A DNA stretch of 64,000 nucleotides from Arthrobacter sp. TMP15. GTDB lineage: Bacteria; Actinomycetota; Actinomycetes; Actinomycetales; Micrococcaceae. Position numbers and translations under genes: made by a program. The notes below the pieces were generated by a model. The model did not search any database and had not been told where the DNA came from. It was given only the letters and a program-made list of their open reading frames with translations. Each line of letters begins with the position of its first letter. Position 1 is the stretch's first letter. This document shows, piece by piece, positions 10,599 to 20,762 of the stretch. The DNA lies in contig NZ_CP154262.1 in assembly GCF_039529835.1 (NCBI RefSeq), positions 1,736,001 through 1,800,000 of the forward strand, read 5' to 3'.

Positions 10599-10685
10599 CC
10601 CTTGGAACGTAATATAGATCACGGCGCTTTCTTCTCGAACTGCGCCCATGCAAGAATCTCTGCCCAACGTCGTGCGGGAAACAAT

Positions 10686-10731
10686 GGTTGAAGGTGACCT
10701 TCAACCTGACTACGTGTGTTCGTCAGAACAC
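10686..10731 (+). promoter_or_regulatory. Two palindromes upstream of gap, probable operator
   Basis: A perfect 21-base palindrome lies at 10686-10706: 10-base arms GGTTGAAGGT and ACCTTCAACC around one central G. A second inverted repeat, GTGTTC-N4-GAACAC, lies at 10716-10731. The gap Shine-Dalgarno (AAGGAG, 10733-10738) and GTG (10747) follow directly. Such placement fits an operator overlapping promoter and leader. The regulator is unknown. The short-centre palindrome resembles sites of MerR- or TetR-type dimers, but this is only a shape argument. Confidence 0.5.
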
Positions 10732-10746
10732 AAAGGAGAGAACTAA

Positions 10747-11754
<1,008 letters not shown>

Positions 11755-11771
11755 GGACTAAGGACTAAATA

Positions 11772-13010
11772 ATGACACTTCACACCCTCAGCGAGCTCAT
11801 CGATGAAGGTGTCCGCGGGCGGTACGTTCTTGTCAGAAGTGACCTGAACGTGCCGCTCGACGGCTCTAACGTCAGTGATGATGGACGCATCAAAGCATCC
11901 CTGCCCGTCATTACTGCACTGGCCGACGCCGGTGCCCGTGTCCTCGTGGCCGCCCACCTGGGGCGTCCCAAGGGAGCCCCTGAAGCCAAGTACTCCCTGG
12001 CTCCGGCGGTTGCACGGCTGGCAGAGTTGGCACCCGGGCTGCATGCAACCCTCGCCGCTGACACGACCGGACCAGCCGCGAAAGCAGCTGCGGCGTCTTT
12101 GGTGGACGGTTCAGTGGTGGTGTTGGAGAACGTGCGCTTTGATGCGCGCGAAACATCCAAAGACGACGCCGACCGGGCGGCTTTCGCCGCAGAGCTCGCT
12201 GCCTTGACCGGTACGAACGGCGCCTACGTGGATGATGCTTTTGGCGCTGTGCACCGTAAACATGCAAGCGTCTATGACATTGCCAAAGCGTTGCCGTCCT
12301 ACCAGGGTGACCTGGTGCGCACGGAATTGGAGGTGTTGCGCAAGCTCACCACCGAATCCGAACGCCCCTATGTTGTAGTTCTGGGTGGGTCTAAGGTCTC
12401 GGACAAACTAGCCGTCATTGATAATTTGATCGGTAAGGCGGATTCCATCCTGGTCGGTGGTGGCATGTTGTTCACCTTTCTGGCCGCCCAAGGCTACAAA
12501 GTAGGCGCATCGTTGCTTGAAAGCGATCAGATCCCTGTTGTACAGGATTACTTGGCTCGTGCCGAGGCTGCTGGTACCCGTTTTGTGCTTCCCACAGACG
12601 TTGTTGTAGCAGCGAGTTTTTCTGGCGATGCAGCCCATGAGGTTGTTGCCGCAGACGTCATGGAAGATAGTAGTTTTGGTGCAACGGGCCTCGGCCTTGA
12701 TATTGGTCCGCTTTCCGGTGCGGCTTTTGCCGAAGCGATAGCAGGAGCAAAAACAGTGTTCTGGAACGGCCCGATGGGTGTCTTTGAGTTCGCCGCTTTT
12801 GCCGAAGGTACCCGGACTGTTGCCGGAGCCCTCAGCGCAAACAGCAGCAACGGTGGCTTCACTGTAGTTGGTGGCGGTGACTCAGCTTCGGCGGTCAGAT
12901 CGCTGGGCTTTGCCGATGAGGCATTTGGTCATATTTCAACCGGTGGAGGTGCAAGTCTTGAGTACCTTGAAGGCAAGGAACTGCCTGGCTTGAGCGCGCT
13001 AGACCGTTAA
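11772..13010 (+). CDS. pgk: Phosphoglycerate kinase
   Basis: Reversible ATP-forming glycolytic kinase, 412 residues, normal bacterial length. Conserved blocks: RSDLNVPLD (3-phosphoglycerate binding), [24 protein letters not shown] and the C-terminal nucleotide loop [11 protein letters not shown] at 11772, preceded by a duplicated AAGGACT (TAAGGACTAAGGACTAAATA) that also contains the gap stop codon. Surely co-transcribed with gap. A strong hairpin directly after the stop may reduce read-through into tpiA. Confidence 0.97.
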   Translation: MTLHTLSELIDEGVRGRYVLVRSDLNVPLDGSNVSDDGRIKASLPVITALADAGARVLVAAHLGRPKGAPEAKYSLAPAVARLAELAPGLHATLAADTTGPAAKAAAASLVDGSVVVLENVRFDARETSKDDADRAAFAAELAALTGTNGAYVDDAFGAVHRKHASVYDIAKALPSYQGDLVRTELEVLRKLTTESERPYVVVLGGSKVSDKLAVIDNLIGKADSILVGGGMLFTFLAAQGYKVGASLLESDQIPVVQDYLARAEAAGTRFVLPTDVVVAASFSGDAAHEVVAADVMEDSSFGATGLGLDIGPLSGAAFAEAIAGAKTVFWNGPMGVFEFAAFAEGTRTVAGALSANSSNGGFTVVGGGDSASAVRSLGFADEAFGHISTGGGASLEYLEGKELPGLSALDR

Positions 13011-13016
13011 GTGCCC

Positions 13017-13049
13017 AAGGTGGCGGCAGGGAAATCCTGCCGCCACCTT
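13017..13049 (+). terminator. 14-bp perfect hairpin between pgk and tpiA
   Basis: AAGGTGGCGGCAGG at 13017-13030 pairs perfectly with 13036-13049 across a 5-base loop. It begins only six bases after the pgk stop and ends about 95 bases before tpiA. Only three Ts follow, so it is either a terminator, with tpiA having its own promoter, or an RNA-stabilising or attenuating stem inside the operon. Confidence 0.7.
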
Positions 13050-13144
13050 TATGCCGGGTTTCCTGTGCCGGATTCTCCGCAGAAAGATATTCAGCTTTGA
13101 TTTGTAACAGCATTGCCTCACGTGATGCAAGAAAAGAGAGAACG

Positions 13145-13960
13145 ATGACAACATCGACCAACGGCAGTTTTGACCGGACACCGCTGATTGCAGGAAACTG
13201 GAAGATGAACATGGACCATGTCCAGGGCATCACCTTGCTGCAGAAACTCGCATGGACACTCTCCGATGCCCGCCACGACTTCGGCCGGGTGGAAGTTGCT
13301 GTCTTCCCACCCTTCACTGATCTGCGTGGTGTGCAAACACTCGTCCAGGGCGACAAGCTCAAGCTGGTCTATGGTGGCCAGGATCTTTCCGATCAAGATT
13401 CAGGTGCCTACACAGGCGATATCTCTGGTGCGTTCCTGAACAAACTCGGCTGTGCTTTCGTCTTAGTGGGACACAGCGAACGCCGCAGCATTCATGGTGA
13501 GAGCGATGAGCTGCTCAACGCCAAGGTCAAAGCTGCATACCGCAACGAAGTGACACCTGTGCTGTGTGCAGGTGAAGGCGTGGAAATCCGCAAGGCTGGA
13601 ACCCATGTTGAGCACACCCTCGCACAGGTGCGTGGTGGCGTTGCAGGGTTAACGCCCGAGCAGGCAGCCACTCTCGTCATTGCCTACGAACCCGTCTGGG
13701 CCATTGGAACGGGCGAAGTTGCCGGTCCAGAAGACGCTCAAGAGATGTGTGCGGCAATTCGGGCTGAGCTGGCTGAACTCTTTGATACCGAGACAGCAGC
13801 AAAAACCCGTTTGCTCTACGGTGGTTCGGTAAAGTCAAGCAACGTTGGGGCCATCATGGCCGAACGCGACGTAGATGGTGTTCTTGTCGGTGGCGCTAGC
13901 TTGGACGCGGGCGAATTCGCCAGCATCGCACGTTTCGAAAACCACCTGGTCACCAAGTAG
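13145..13960 (+). CDS. tpiA: Triosephosphate isomerase
   Basis: Interconverts dihydroxyacetone phosphate and glyceraldehyde 3-phosphate; 271 residues. Catalytic Lys is K20 in AGNWKMN, His is H110 in GHSERR, and Glu is E182 in [11 protein letters not shown]; the phosphate loop YGGSVKSSN follows. The frame is open 48 bases further upstream, but ATG 13145 has AAGAGAGAA before it and gives the standard N-terminus. Third of the gap-pgk-tpiA set, though a hairpin separates it from pgk. Confidence 0.96.
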   Translation: MTTSTNGSFDRTPLIAGNWKMNMDHVQGITLLQKLAWTLSDARHDFGRVEVAVFPPFTDLRGVQTLVQGDKLKLVYGGQDLSDQDSGAYTGDISGAFLNKLGCAFVLVGHSERRSIHGESDELLNAKVKAAYRNEVTPVLCAGEGVEIRKAGTHVEHTLAQVRGGVAGLTPEQAATLVIAYEPVWAIGTGEVAGPEDAQEMCAAIRAELAELFDTETAAKTRLLYGGSVKSSNVGAIMAERDVDGVLVGGASLDAGEFASIARFENHLVTK

Positions 13961-14099
13961 CTTCATTGAAGTCTCTGGCCGTGTCCATTGGTCATGTACC
14001 GCCGTGGCCGACTAGACTTGACTGCGGACCTGCCTGCAACTGAACGCTGCGGCAATGTCTCGAACGCAAACACTTATTTACCATGCTGAAAGGCCACTC

Positions 14100-14354
14100 G
14101 TGGAAACACTTCAAATCGCCCTGCAGATCCTTCTGGGTGTCACCAGCTTGCTGCTGACCTTGTTGATCTTGCTGCATAAGGGCCGTGGTGGCGGTCTTTC
14201 CGACATGTTTGGTGGCGGCATGAGCTCCAACCTTGGCTCATCCGGTGTGGCAGAACGGAACCTGAACCGATTCACAGTGGTTCTAGGCATTGTCTGGGGT
14301 GCTGTCATCATCGGCTTGGGCCTGATCATGTCATACGGCAACATCGGCGTCTAA
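14100..14354 (+). CDS. secG: Preprotein translocase subunit SecG
   Basis: Small membrane subunit of SecYEG, 84 residues. Two hydrophobic helices are visible: ILLGVTSLLLTLLILL near residues 9-24 and VVLGIVWGAVIIGLGLIM near the C-terminus, joined by the conserved GLSDMFGGG loop. The frame continues 45 bases upstream, but the GTG at 14100 has AAAGG at 14088-14092 and gives the usual SecG length. Its place after tpiA is the common actinobacterial order. Confidence 0.93.
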   Translation: METLQIALQILLGVTSLLLTLLILLHKGRGGGLSDMFGGGMSSNLGSSGVAERNLNRFTVVLGIVWGAVIIGLGLIMSYGNIGV

Positions 14355-14375
14355 GCAGTACGTTGTTTCCAGAAT

Positions 14376-14419
14376 AAAGAAGTGGCCCGTCAAGCTTTCG
14401 CTTGGTGGGCCACTTCTTT
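14376..14419. terminator. Bidirectional intrinsic terminator, secG / pgl
   Basis: Thirteen-base arms (14376-14388 and 14407-14419) pair perfectly; the loop holds a second small stem (CAAGC/GCTTG). The outer arm bases are A on one side and T on the other, so U-rich ends occur in both directions. It lies between the converging secG and pgl. Confidence 0.85.
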
Positions 14420-14447
14420 AGTGGGGCTCTACCTCGGTAAAAAGTGG

Positions 14448-15254
14448 TTATCGTTCCCGACGCAAGAGCTCTGTAGGAACTTTTGCGGCTGCAGCCTCGT
14501 CAAGGAGCCACATTGTCTTATTGATGCCCCGCGCGCCGGAGGCCGGCACTTGGACCGCACTGGCACCTGCAAGTCCCAGGCCCACTGCCGCAGCCTTGTC
14601 AGCCCCTGCAGCAACAATCCAGATTTCTTGTGCAGAATTGATGGTTTCCAGTGTCAGTGAAACGCGCGACGGCGGCGGCTTAGGTGAGTTCAATACCCCC
14701 ACCACAGGCACGCCGGTTGTCCGGATGCCAGCCATCTCGGGGAAGAGCGACGCGATATGGGCGTCCGGGCCAAGTCCCAGCAGGAGCACATCAAAGCGTG
14801 GAACCGGCGGTGCTTCTGTGCCGGACGTCTCGTCGTCGTTCTCCCATTCCGTACGGCCCGCGTGCGCTAGTTCGCGAGCGTAGTTCGCAACGGCGTCCTC
14901 AAGACTGGCGACTGTGTCTGAGGCCGCCATCACGTGAACGCGTTGCGGATCAACGGCAATGTGGTTGAGCAAAGCCTCCGCAGCTTGCACATAGTTGCGA
15001 TCAGGTGAGTCTGTGTCCACGAACCTGTCATCACCGAACCAAAAGTTAACTTTATTCCAATCCACCGCCAAATGAGCCGGGGATTTCGCAACCTCAGCCA
15101 GGGTTGCGATGCCAACGCTGCCCCCGGTCAACACAACCGTGGCCTCTCCGCGCTCACTTTGAACATCCAGCAAACGGGTTATCAGCCGAGCAGCTGTTGT
15201 GGCGGCTAGTACGTCAAAGGACGGGTGCGGAGTGATGCGGACATTGGGACTCAT
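14448..15254 (-). CDS. pgl: 6-phosphogluconolactonase
   Basis: Hydrolyses 6-phosphogluconolactone in the oxidative pentose-phosphate path; 268 residues. Typical blocks are VVLTGGSVGIATL near residue 40 and FWFGDDRFVDTDSPDRN near residue 72, the latter with the catalytic and substrate-binding residues of the glucosamine-6-phosphate-isomerase-like fold; LLGLGPDAHIASLFP follows. Last gene of tkt-tal-pgi-zwf-opcA-pgl. Its ATG overlaps the opcA stop as ATGA. Confidence 0.94.
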   Translation of the reverse strand: MSPNVRITPHPSFDVLAATTAARLITRLLDVQSERGEATVVLTGGSVGIATLAEVAKSPAHLAVDWNKVNFWFGDDRFVDTDSPDRNYVQAAEALLNHIAVDPQRVHVMAASDTVASLEDAVANYARELAHAGRTEWENDDETSGTEAPPVPRFDVLLLGLGPDAHIASLFPEMAGIRTTGVPVVGVLNSPKPPPSRVSLTLETINSAQEIWIVAAGADKAAAVGLGLAGASAVQVPASGARGINKTMWLLDEAAAAKVPTELLRRER

Positions 15255-16192
15255 GACTGAACAACCTCTTCTTCTGCCAACAGTTTTTTCAAACCTTCGG
15301 TGACTACTTCACCAAATACTTCATCCGGATCAAGTCGGCGCAGTTCTTCAGCCAAACAATCCTGCAGGGAACGTCGTGGCAAAGAAATTTGCTGCTCAGG
15401 CTGATCCGGCTGAGTCAGGGTTGCCTCCATGGCGCCGGGGCGAGTCAGCGTAACAGTGCCCTTTTCTCGCTCCATGACGACCGTGCGGATACCCGTGCCC
15501 CGTGGGCCCTGCGCAACCGCAATGGGCACGTTCAGCGCCCGATGCAGCCATGCTGCCAGCAGCAAAGTACTGGGGGAGTCGCTCGCTCCCTCAACTCTAA
15601 GAGCGGTGATGGGGTCATCGCCGTCGTACTCTTCCAAAGCCGCGGCCAGCTGGATACGCCAGTTGGTCAAACGCGTCCATGCCAGATCCGTGTCACCAGC
15701 GGCGTACGTGCTGCCAATGCGGATAAGTGCTTCCTTGGGATCGTGTGCATTACGCGAGTCGGTGATCCGGCGATGAGCTATCCGTCCAATAGGAGAGGTG
15801 CTGGGTGACTCGGGGGCCTCATTGGGCCACCAGGCTACGATCGGGGCATCGGGGAGCAGAAGCGCAGATATGACTGATTCGCTCTCTGCAGCCAGCTCTC
15901 CGAACCCTCGCAGCACTATCACCTCGGAGGCCCCAGCGTCACCGCCAACACGAATCTCGCCGTCTAAGCGGGTTTCCTCCGTGTCTGAACCTGAAGCCAA
16001 CACAATAATTCTGCAGGGGTGTTCCCGGCTAGCCAGGTTGGCTGCTGTGATTGCTTCTTCTTCGGAACCATTTCGGGTGATCACAACAAGGGTTAGAACA
16101 CGTCCCAGCGTGACAACGCCACCCTGCTCGCGCATCTTAACTATCTTTTTGGTGATTTGGGAAGTGGTGGTGTTAGGCAGTTCAACAATCAT
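15251..16192 (-). CDS. opcA: Glucose-6-phosphate dehydrogenase assembly protein OpcA
   Basis: A 313-residue OpcA, needed for assembly and redox-dependent activity of G6PDH in Actinobacteria and Cyanobacteria. It begins MIVELPNTTTSQITKKIV, the standard OpcA start, and contains the conserved LPDAPIVAWWPNEAP segment. I prefer the ATG at 16192 to the GTG four codons upstream because it forms an ATGA overlap with the zwf stop and matches the family N-terminus. Lies between zwf and pgl, overlapping both by four bases. Confidence 0.93.
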   Translation of the reverse strand: MIVELPNTTTSQITKKIVKMREQGGVVTLGRVLTLVVITRNGSEEEAITAANLASREHPCRIIVLASGSDTEETRLDGEIRVGGDAGASEVIVLRGFGELAAESESVISALLLPDAPIVAWWPNEAPESPSTSPIGRIAHRRITDSRNAHDPKEALIRIGSTYAAGDTDLAWTRLTNWRIQLAAALEEYDGDDPITALRVEGASDSPSTLLLAAWLHRALNVPIAVAQGPRGTGIRTVVMEREKGTVTLTRPGAMEATLTQPDQPEQQISLPRRSLQDCLAEELRRLDPDEVFGEVVTEGLKKLLAEEEVVQS

Positions 16193-17733
16193 GGTCGTCG
16201 CCACGTCCTTCCGTCTTGCTTTAACAACTCTTCAGCTGAAGAAGGGCCCCAGCTGCCGGGTTCATAACTTTCAGGTTGCATACCTTCGGCTGCCCAATAC
16301 TCCTCGAACGGGTCAAGGATCTTCCAGGACAGCTCCACTTCCTGGTGTCGCGGAAACAGTGGGGGTTCACCCAGCAGTACATCCAGAATCAACCGTTCAT
16401 ACGCTTCCGGACTTGACTCGGTAAATGCGTGTCCATAACCGAAATCCATGGTGACATCACGAACTTCCATTTGAGTCCCAGGAACTTTCGAGCCGAAGCG
16501 AATAGTGACACCCTCATCAGGCTGGACCCGGATAACGACTGCGTTCTGTCCGAAGTCATCCTCTTCGTGATCTGTAAAGAGGAGGTTGGGTGCGCGCTTG
16601 AAAACAACCGCAATTTCGGTCACACGCCTACCCAGGCGTTTACCCGTACGCAAGTAGAAAGGCACCCCCGCCCAACGGCGAGTATGAATATCAAGACGAA
16701 TTGCGGCAAATGTCTCAGTGGTTGAATCGGCAGGAATTCCTTCCTCATCCAAGTAACCAAGCACTTCCTCCCCGCCCTGCCAACCGCCTGAGAATTGGCC
16801 GCGAGCTGAGTGCTTAGATAGATCCTGGGGCAACTTCACCGCAGCCAGCACCTTTTCCTTTTCAGCCCGCAAATGCTCGGCGTTGAAGGAAATGGGCTCT
16901 TCCATGGCTGTTAGCGCCAAAAGTTGTAAGAGGTGGTTTTGAATGACGTCGCGTGCCGCGCCAACGCCATCGTAGTAACCTGCTCGTCCACCTGTGCCGA
17001 TATCCTCGGCCATGGTGATCTGCACGTGATCAACGTAGTTGGAATTCCATAGCGGCTCAAAGAACTGGTTGGCAAAGCGCAGCGCCAAAATGTTTTGAAC
17101 GGTTTCCTTGCCCAGGTAGTGGTCAATCCTGAATACGGAGTCTGGTGGAAAAACTGACTCCACAATGTCATTCAGAGCCCTGGCTGACTCTAAGTTGTGA
17201 CCAAAGGGCTTCTCAATAACAACCCGGCGCCAGTTTCCCTCCCCTGATTGTGCCAAACCATGCTCTGAGAGCTGACGGCACACAAGTTCAAAGGCCTTGG
17301 GAGGAATCGAGAGATAAAATGCGTGATTGCCGCGCGTCCCTCGCTTTTCGTCAAGTTCAGCCAGGGTGGTCTTCAACCGCTCAAAAGCATCGTCGTCATC
17401 AAATTCCCCCTCGACAAAGCGGATTCCTTCGCTGAGCTGATTCCAAACCACTTCATCAAAGGGCGTGCGGCAGTTTGCTTGAACCGATTCTTTGACTTCG
17501 GCGGCAAAATCCTCTGCACTCCATGCTCGTCGGGCGAAGCCAACAAGAGCAAAACTCGGTGGCAGTAACCCGCGGTTTGCGAGGTCATACACTGCGGGCA
17601 TGAGTTTTTTGCGTGACAAATCTCCCGTCACGCCGAAGAGAACCAGCGAAGATGGGCCCGCTACCCGGGACAGCCGCCGATCGCGGCTGTCCCGAAGCGG
17701 GTTTTCATTTTGTGTTGTGTCAGAAGTCGGCAT
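16189..17733 (-). CDS. zwf: Glucose-6-phosphate 1-dehydrogenase
   Basis: First enzyme of the oxidative pentose-phosphate path, about 514 residues. The nucleotide-binding motif is FGVTGDLSRKKLMPA and the active-site block is RIDHYLGKETVQN, including the catalytic His. The frame is open another 58 codons upstream through the end of pgi. I choose the ATG at 17733 (MPTSDTTQNENPLRD) because it lies 16 bases after the pgi stop and gives a normal length. The ribosome site there is weak, so the start is moderately sure. Confidence 0.95.
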   Translation of the reverse strand: MPTSDTTQNENPLRDSRDRRLSRVAGPSSLVLFGVTGDLSRKKLMPAVYDLANRGLLPPSFALVGFARRAWSAEDFAAEVKESVQANCRTPFDEVVWNQLSEGIRFVEGEFDDDDAFERLKTTLAELDEKRGTRGNHAFYLSIPPKAFELVCRQLSEHGLAQSGEGNWRRVVIEKPFGHNLESARALNDIVESVFPPDSVFRIDHYLGKETVQNILALRFANQFFEPLWNSNYVDHVQITMAEDIGTGGRAGYYDGVGAARDVIQNHLLQLLALTAMEEPISFNAEHLRAEKEKVLAAVKLPQDLSKHSARGQFSGGWQGGEEVLGYLDEEGIPADSTTETFAAIRLDIHTRRWAGVPFYLRTGKRLGRRVTEIAVVFKRAPNLLFTDHEEDDFGQNAVVIRVQPDEGVTIRFGSKVPGTQMEVRDVTMDFGYGHAFTESSPEAYERLILDVLLGEPPLFPRHQEVELSWKILDPFEEYWAAEGMQPESYEPGSWGPSSAEELLKQDGRTWRRP

Positions 17734-17749
17734 CTGTTGAGCGGCAGCC

Positions 17750-19387
17750 TTATCCGTTGGAGTGGCGGCCAGCAAGCGTAGCCACCACGGCCTTGAGTTG
17801 AGTAACGCCAGCAGCTGTGTCCGTGAAATGCAGGCGCAGTACGGGGCGTCCATGATCGGCAAGCACAGCGGCGTCGCCAGCAGCCTGGGCGCTGATGAGC
17901 TCCCCAAAGCTGAACGGCCGCTCCGGGATAGCCAGGTCCGGCTCTGCAGTTCCAGTAACTTGAAGGAACACCCCTATTGCCGGGCCACCCTTGTGGAACT
18001 GTCCGGTGGAGTGCAGGAATCTCGGCCCCCAGCCAAAGGTGACGGGACGGGAGGTAAGCTCTGCCAGCTCGTTACGGACTTGTGCCAACGGTGCATGCGA
18101 GAGCCTGTCAAGGTAGACCTGCACGCTGAGGTATCCGTCAGTGGACAGTGTGCCTACCAAAGCAGTAAGTGCTTCTGCCAGTGATGTTGCCCCACTAAGC
18201 CAGCCGGCGTCGCTGTTAGCCGTGCGCACCTCAATGGCACCATCGGTGAACAGAGCCGGTGTTGTTTCCGGTGTTGAATCCAGTAGGCCGCGAGCAGCAG
18301 TCTTGGCTGCCTCAACATCAGGCTGATCATAAGGGTTGATATCCAGCAGACGGCCGGCCACTACCGTGGCAAACTCCCACACCATCATCTGTGCACCAAG
18401 ATCGCCGGCGATGCTCACTTCATTCTCGCGAAGCTCTACATCCGCATCTCCGGATACCAGACGCACAACGAGTACATCAGCGGCGCCAGAGGTGACCTCA
18501 GGGGATTTCACCTCTGCTACTACCGGCAACACACCGGTGCCGAGTTTACCTGTGGACTCGGCGATGAGCTGCTCAGCCCAGTCGGGGAATCCAACCAGGG
18601 CCGAATTTTCATCAACAATGACTATTTTGTTACGTAGCGGCGAGGTACCCCCCAGTGCGGCCCCGAGGCGCAGCCCCACGTTGTCAACGTCGTCATCGCG
18701 CAGCATTTCGGCTGCTTCCTCCGCCGAGTCAAGCAGCGCAGCAATATCCACGCCTGCCAAGCCCGAGGGAACCAGTCCGAACGCTGTCAGTGCCGAGTAT
18801 CGGCCGCCTACATGGGGGTCTGCGTTGAAGACCTTGCGGTAGCCGGCTTTCCGCGCAGATTCATCGAGGGGTGAGCCGGGGTCTGTCACGATAATGATCC
18901 GTGACTTGGCGTCAATGCCTGCCTCGTTGAACTGCTGCTCAAAGATCCGCCGTTGTGAGTCCGTTTCCAAGGTGGAGCCGGACTTCGAAGACACAACAAT
19001 AGCTGTGGTTTCCAGACGGTCACTAACAGCTGTCCTGACCTGTTCTGGGTTTGTACTGTCAAGAACGCTCAATTCAACACCAGCTGTCGCTGTGATGACC
19101 TCGGGCGCCAAGGACGAGCCTCCCATGCCGCACAAAACAATGTGGTTGATGCCCTCGGCGTGCAGCTCATCGCGTAGGGCAATGATCTCGGTCACTAAGG
19201 GTCGAGAAATTTCTGCTGCCTCTACCCAACCAAGGCGGATGGCTGATTCGGCTTCAGCCTCGGGCCCCCACAACGTCGCATCCTTTTCGAAAATCCGTGA
19301 TGCGACCTGATCTGCCACAAGCGTCATCAGGTGAGCGGCTCCGGCAGCTTGTGCGGCTCCTGTGGCCGCAAATGCCAGTGATGTCAT
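17750..19387 (-). CDS. pgi: Glucose-6-phosphate isomerase, divergent TAL-PGI-type
   Basis: Interconverts glucose-6-P and fructose-6-P; 545 residues. Two SIS-type halves are seen: GMGGSSLAPEV and VVSSKSGSTLET bind the sugar phosphate, the PGI signature appears as DPHVGGRYSALTAFG, and the C-terminal NPYDQPDVEAAK block matches the region with the catalytic Glu. Outside these blocks it looks more like the PGI half of fused transaldolase-PGI proteins than like E. coli Pgi. Start chosen at ATG 19387, four bases after the tal stop; the open frame upstream lies inside tal. Confidence 0.88.
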   Translation of the reverse strand: MTSLAFAATGAAQAAGAAHLMTLVADQVASRIFEKDATLWGPEAEAESAIRLGWVEAAEISRPLVTEIIALRDELHAEGINHIVLCGMGGSSLAPEVITATAGVELSVLDSTNPEQVRTAVSDRLETTAIVVSSKSGSTLETDSQRRIFEQQFNEAGIDAKSRIIIVTDPGSPLDESARKAGYRKVFNADPHVGGRYSALTAFGLVPSGLAGVDIAALLDSAEEAAEMLRDDDVDNVGLRLGAALGGTSPLRNKIVIVDENSALVGFPDWAEQLIAESTGKLGTGVLPVVAEVKSPEVTSGAADVLVVRLVSGDADVELRENEVSIAGDLGAQMMVWEFATVVAGRLLDINPYDQPDVEAAKTAARGLLDSTPETTPALFTDGAIEVRTANSDAGWLSGATSLAEALTALVGTLSTDGYLSVQVYLDRLSHAPLAQVRNELAELTSRPVTFGWGPRFLHSTGQFHKGGPAIGVFLQVTGTAEPDLAIPERPFSFGELISAQAAGDAAVLADHGRPVLRLHFTDTAAGVTQLKAVVATLAGRHSNG

Positions 19388-19391
19388 GGTC

Positions 19392-20513
19392 TCAGCCTTC
19401 CGCGCCTGCTGCATCGAGTGCATCCTGGACGTGGTGAAGTAGGTCTTTCCAACTTGCAACAAACTTCTCTAGTCCCTCAGTCTCCAGCAGGTTCACAACC
19501 TCTGCGTAGGAGATGCCCAACCCATCAAGCTTGTTCAGCAGTGCGTTGGCTTCTCCATACGTTCCGGTGATGGTGTCACCGCTGACTACACCGTGGTCGT
19601 AGGTAGCATCCAGGGTTTTTTCCGGCATGGTGTTGACAACGTTCGCAGCAACCAGTTCAGTGACGTACAGCGTGTCCGGGTAGTCGGGGTTTTTTACACC
19701 TGTGGAGGCCCACAAGGGACGCTGGGGGAGCGCTCCGGCATCGGCGAGCAATGCCCAACGCTCCGAGGTGAACACCTCTTCAAAGATTTGGTATGCCAGA
19801 CGGGCGTTGGCCAAGCCGGCTTTGCCCTTCAAGGCTGCGGCCTCATCGGTACCGATGGCATCAAGTCTGCTGTCAATTTCTGAGTCCACGCGTGAAACGA
19901 AGAAGGACGCAACTGAGTGGATATCAGCCAGGTTGTGCCCGTTGGCCTTAGCCTGCTCAAGTCCGCTAATGAAAGCGTTGACTACGGCGCGGTAACGCTC
20001 AAGCGAGAAGATCAAGGTGACATTGACGCTGATACCCTCGGCCAGGGTAGCCGTGATGGCCTCAAGACCTTCAAGCGTGGCCGGAATCTTGATATAGACG
20101 TTCTTCTTGTTCACCTTCGCGTACAGGCGCTTAGCTTCAGCGATGGTTCCGTCCGTGTCCCACGCTTTGCGGGGATCAACTTCAATGGAGACACGGCCGT
20201 CAACTCCCTTGGTGGCGGCGGCAACTGGCGCGAAGAGATCGCAGCCGTCGGCAACATCCGAGGTGGTTATTTCAAAGACAGCGTCTTCGGCAGTAATGCC
20301 GGCGGCAGAAAATTTCTTCAGCTCGGACTTGTAGTCATCGCTCTTGGTGATGGCTGCTTCGAAAATACTGGGGTTAGTGGTGACGCCAACAACGTTTTTT
20401 TCTTCGATGAGCTTAGCCAGACTGCCACTGTTGAGGCGAAGGCGGGAAAGATCGTCAAGCCAGATGGAGACACCTGCGGCGGAAAGTGCGGCGGTGGGTG
20501 TTGTATTAGTCAT
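19392..20513 (-). CDS. tal: Transaldolase
   Basis: Transfers dihydroxyacetone units between sugar phosphates; 373 residues, the length of the long actinobacterial/cyanobacterial class. [15 protein letters not shown] near residue 41 and [14 protein letters not shown] with the Schiff-base Lys are diagnostic. ATG 20513 is preceded by AAGGAAG; the open frame upstream runs through a repeat region and is not used. Separated from tkt by about 250 bases with a hairpin and 15-base tandem repeats, and followed after four bases by pgi. Confidence 0.95.
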   Translation of the reverse strand: MTNTTPTAALSAAGVSIWLDDLSRLRLNSGSLAKLIEEKNVVGVTTNPSIFEAAITKSDDYKSELKKFSAAGITAEDAVFEITTSDVADGCDLFAPVAAATKGVDGRVSIEVDPRKAWDTDGTIAEAKRLYAKVNKKNVYIKIPATLEGLEAITATLAEGISVNVTLIFSLERYRAVVNAFISGLEQAKANGHNLADIHSVASFFVSRVDSEIDSRLDAIGTDEAAALKGKAGLANARLAYQIFEEVFTSERWALLADAGALPQRPLWASTGVKNPDYPDTLYVTELVAANVVNTMPEKTLDATYDHGVVSGDTITGTYGEANALLNKLDGLGISYAEVVNLLETEGLEKFVASWKDLLHHVQDALDAAGAEG

Positions 20514-20568
20514 TTTGCTACTTCCTTGGGATTGCGGCCCTGCAGCTCTGAAGAATGCCTTGATTAGC

Positions 20569-20628
20569 ACTGCTTATTCAGATAGTGCTTATTTAGATAG
20601 CGCTAATTTAAGTACTGCTTATTTCAGC
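20569..20628. repeat. Four imperfect 15-bp tandem repeats between tkt and tal
   Basis: Units at 20569-20583, 20584-20598, 20599-20613 and 20614-20628 follow the pattern A(C/G)(T/C)GCT(T/A)ATTT.AG.; a partial fifth unit follows. Units 1 and 2 match at 13 of 15 bases. They are AT-rich and lie 56 bases upstream of the tal ATG on the tal sense strand, within the likely tal leader or promoter region. Confidence 0.8.
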
Positions 20629-20719
20629 ACTGCAGGTGAGGTGATCTATTCCCGCTGCTGCCACCACGCCCGGTGTGTTTGGCACGTAGCGAGAGTAGCG
20701 GGAGAAAAGTATGAGGATT

Positions 20720-20751
20720 CCCGGGGCAGCAGCGCAGGGCGCTGCCCCGGG
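20720..20751 (-). terminator. GC-rich hairpin after tkt
   Basis: CCCGGGGCAGC at 20720-20730 pairs perfectly with 20741-20751, 11 bp, loop of ten bases. It lies 12 bases downstream of the tkt stop on the minus strand. No U-tract is obvious. It may be a terminator or a partial stop that sets a tkt/tal ratio. Confidence 0.55.
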
Positions 20752-20762
20752 GACTTGGGCTG

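Noticed and set aside
10716-10731. LexA (SOS) box upstream of gap
   Set aside because: The order is GTTC-N4-GAAC, the reverse of the Gram-positive LexA box GAAC-N4-GTTC, and gap is not an SOS gene.
17734-17907. 58-codon N-terminal extension of Zwf
   Set aside because: It reads through the end of pgi in another frame and gives an atypical N-terminus; the ATG at 17733 fits better.
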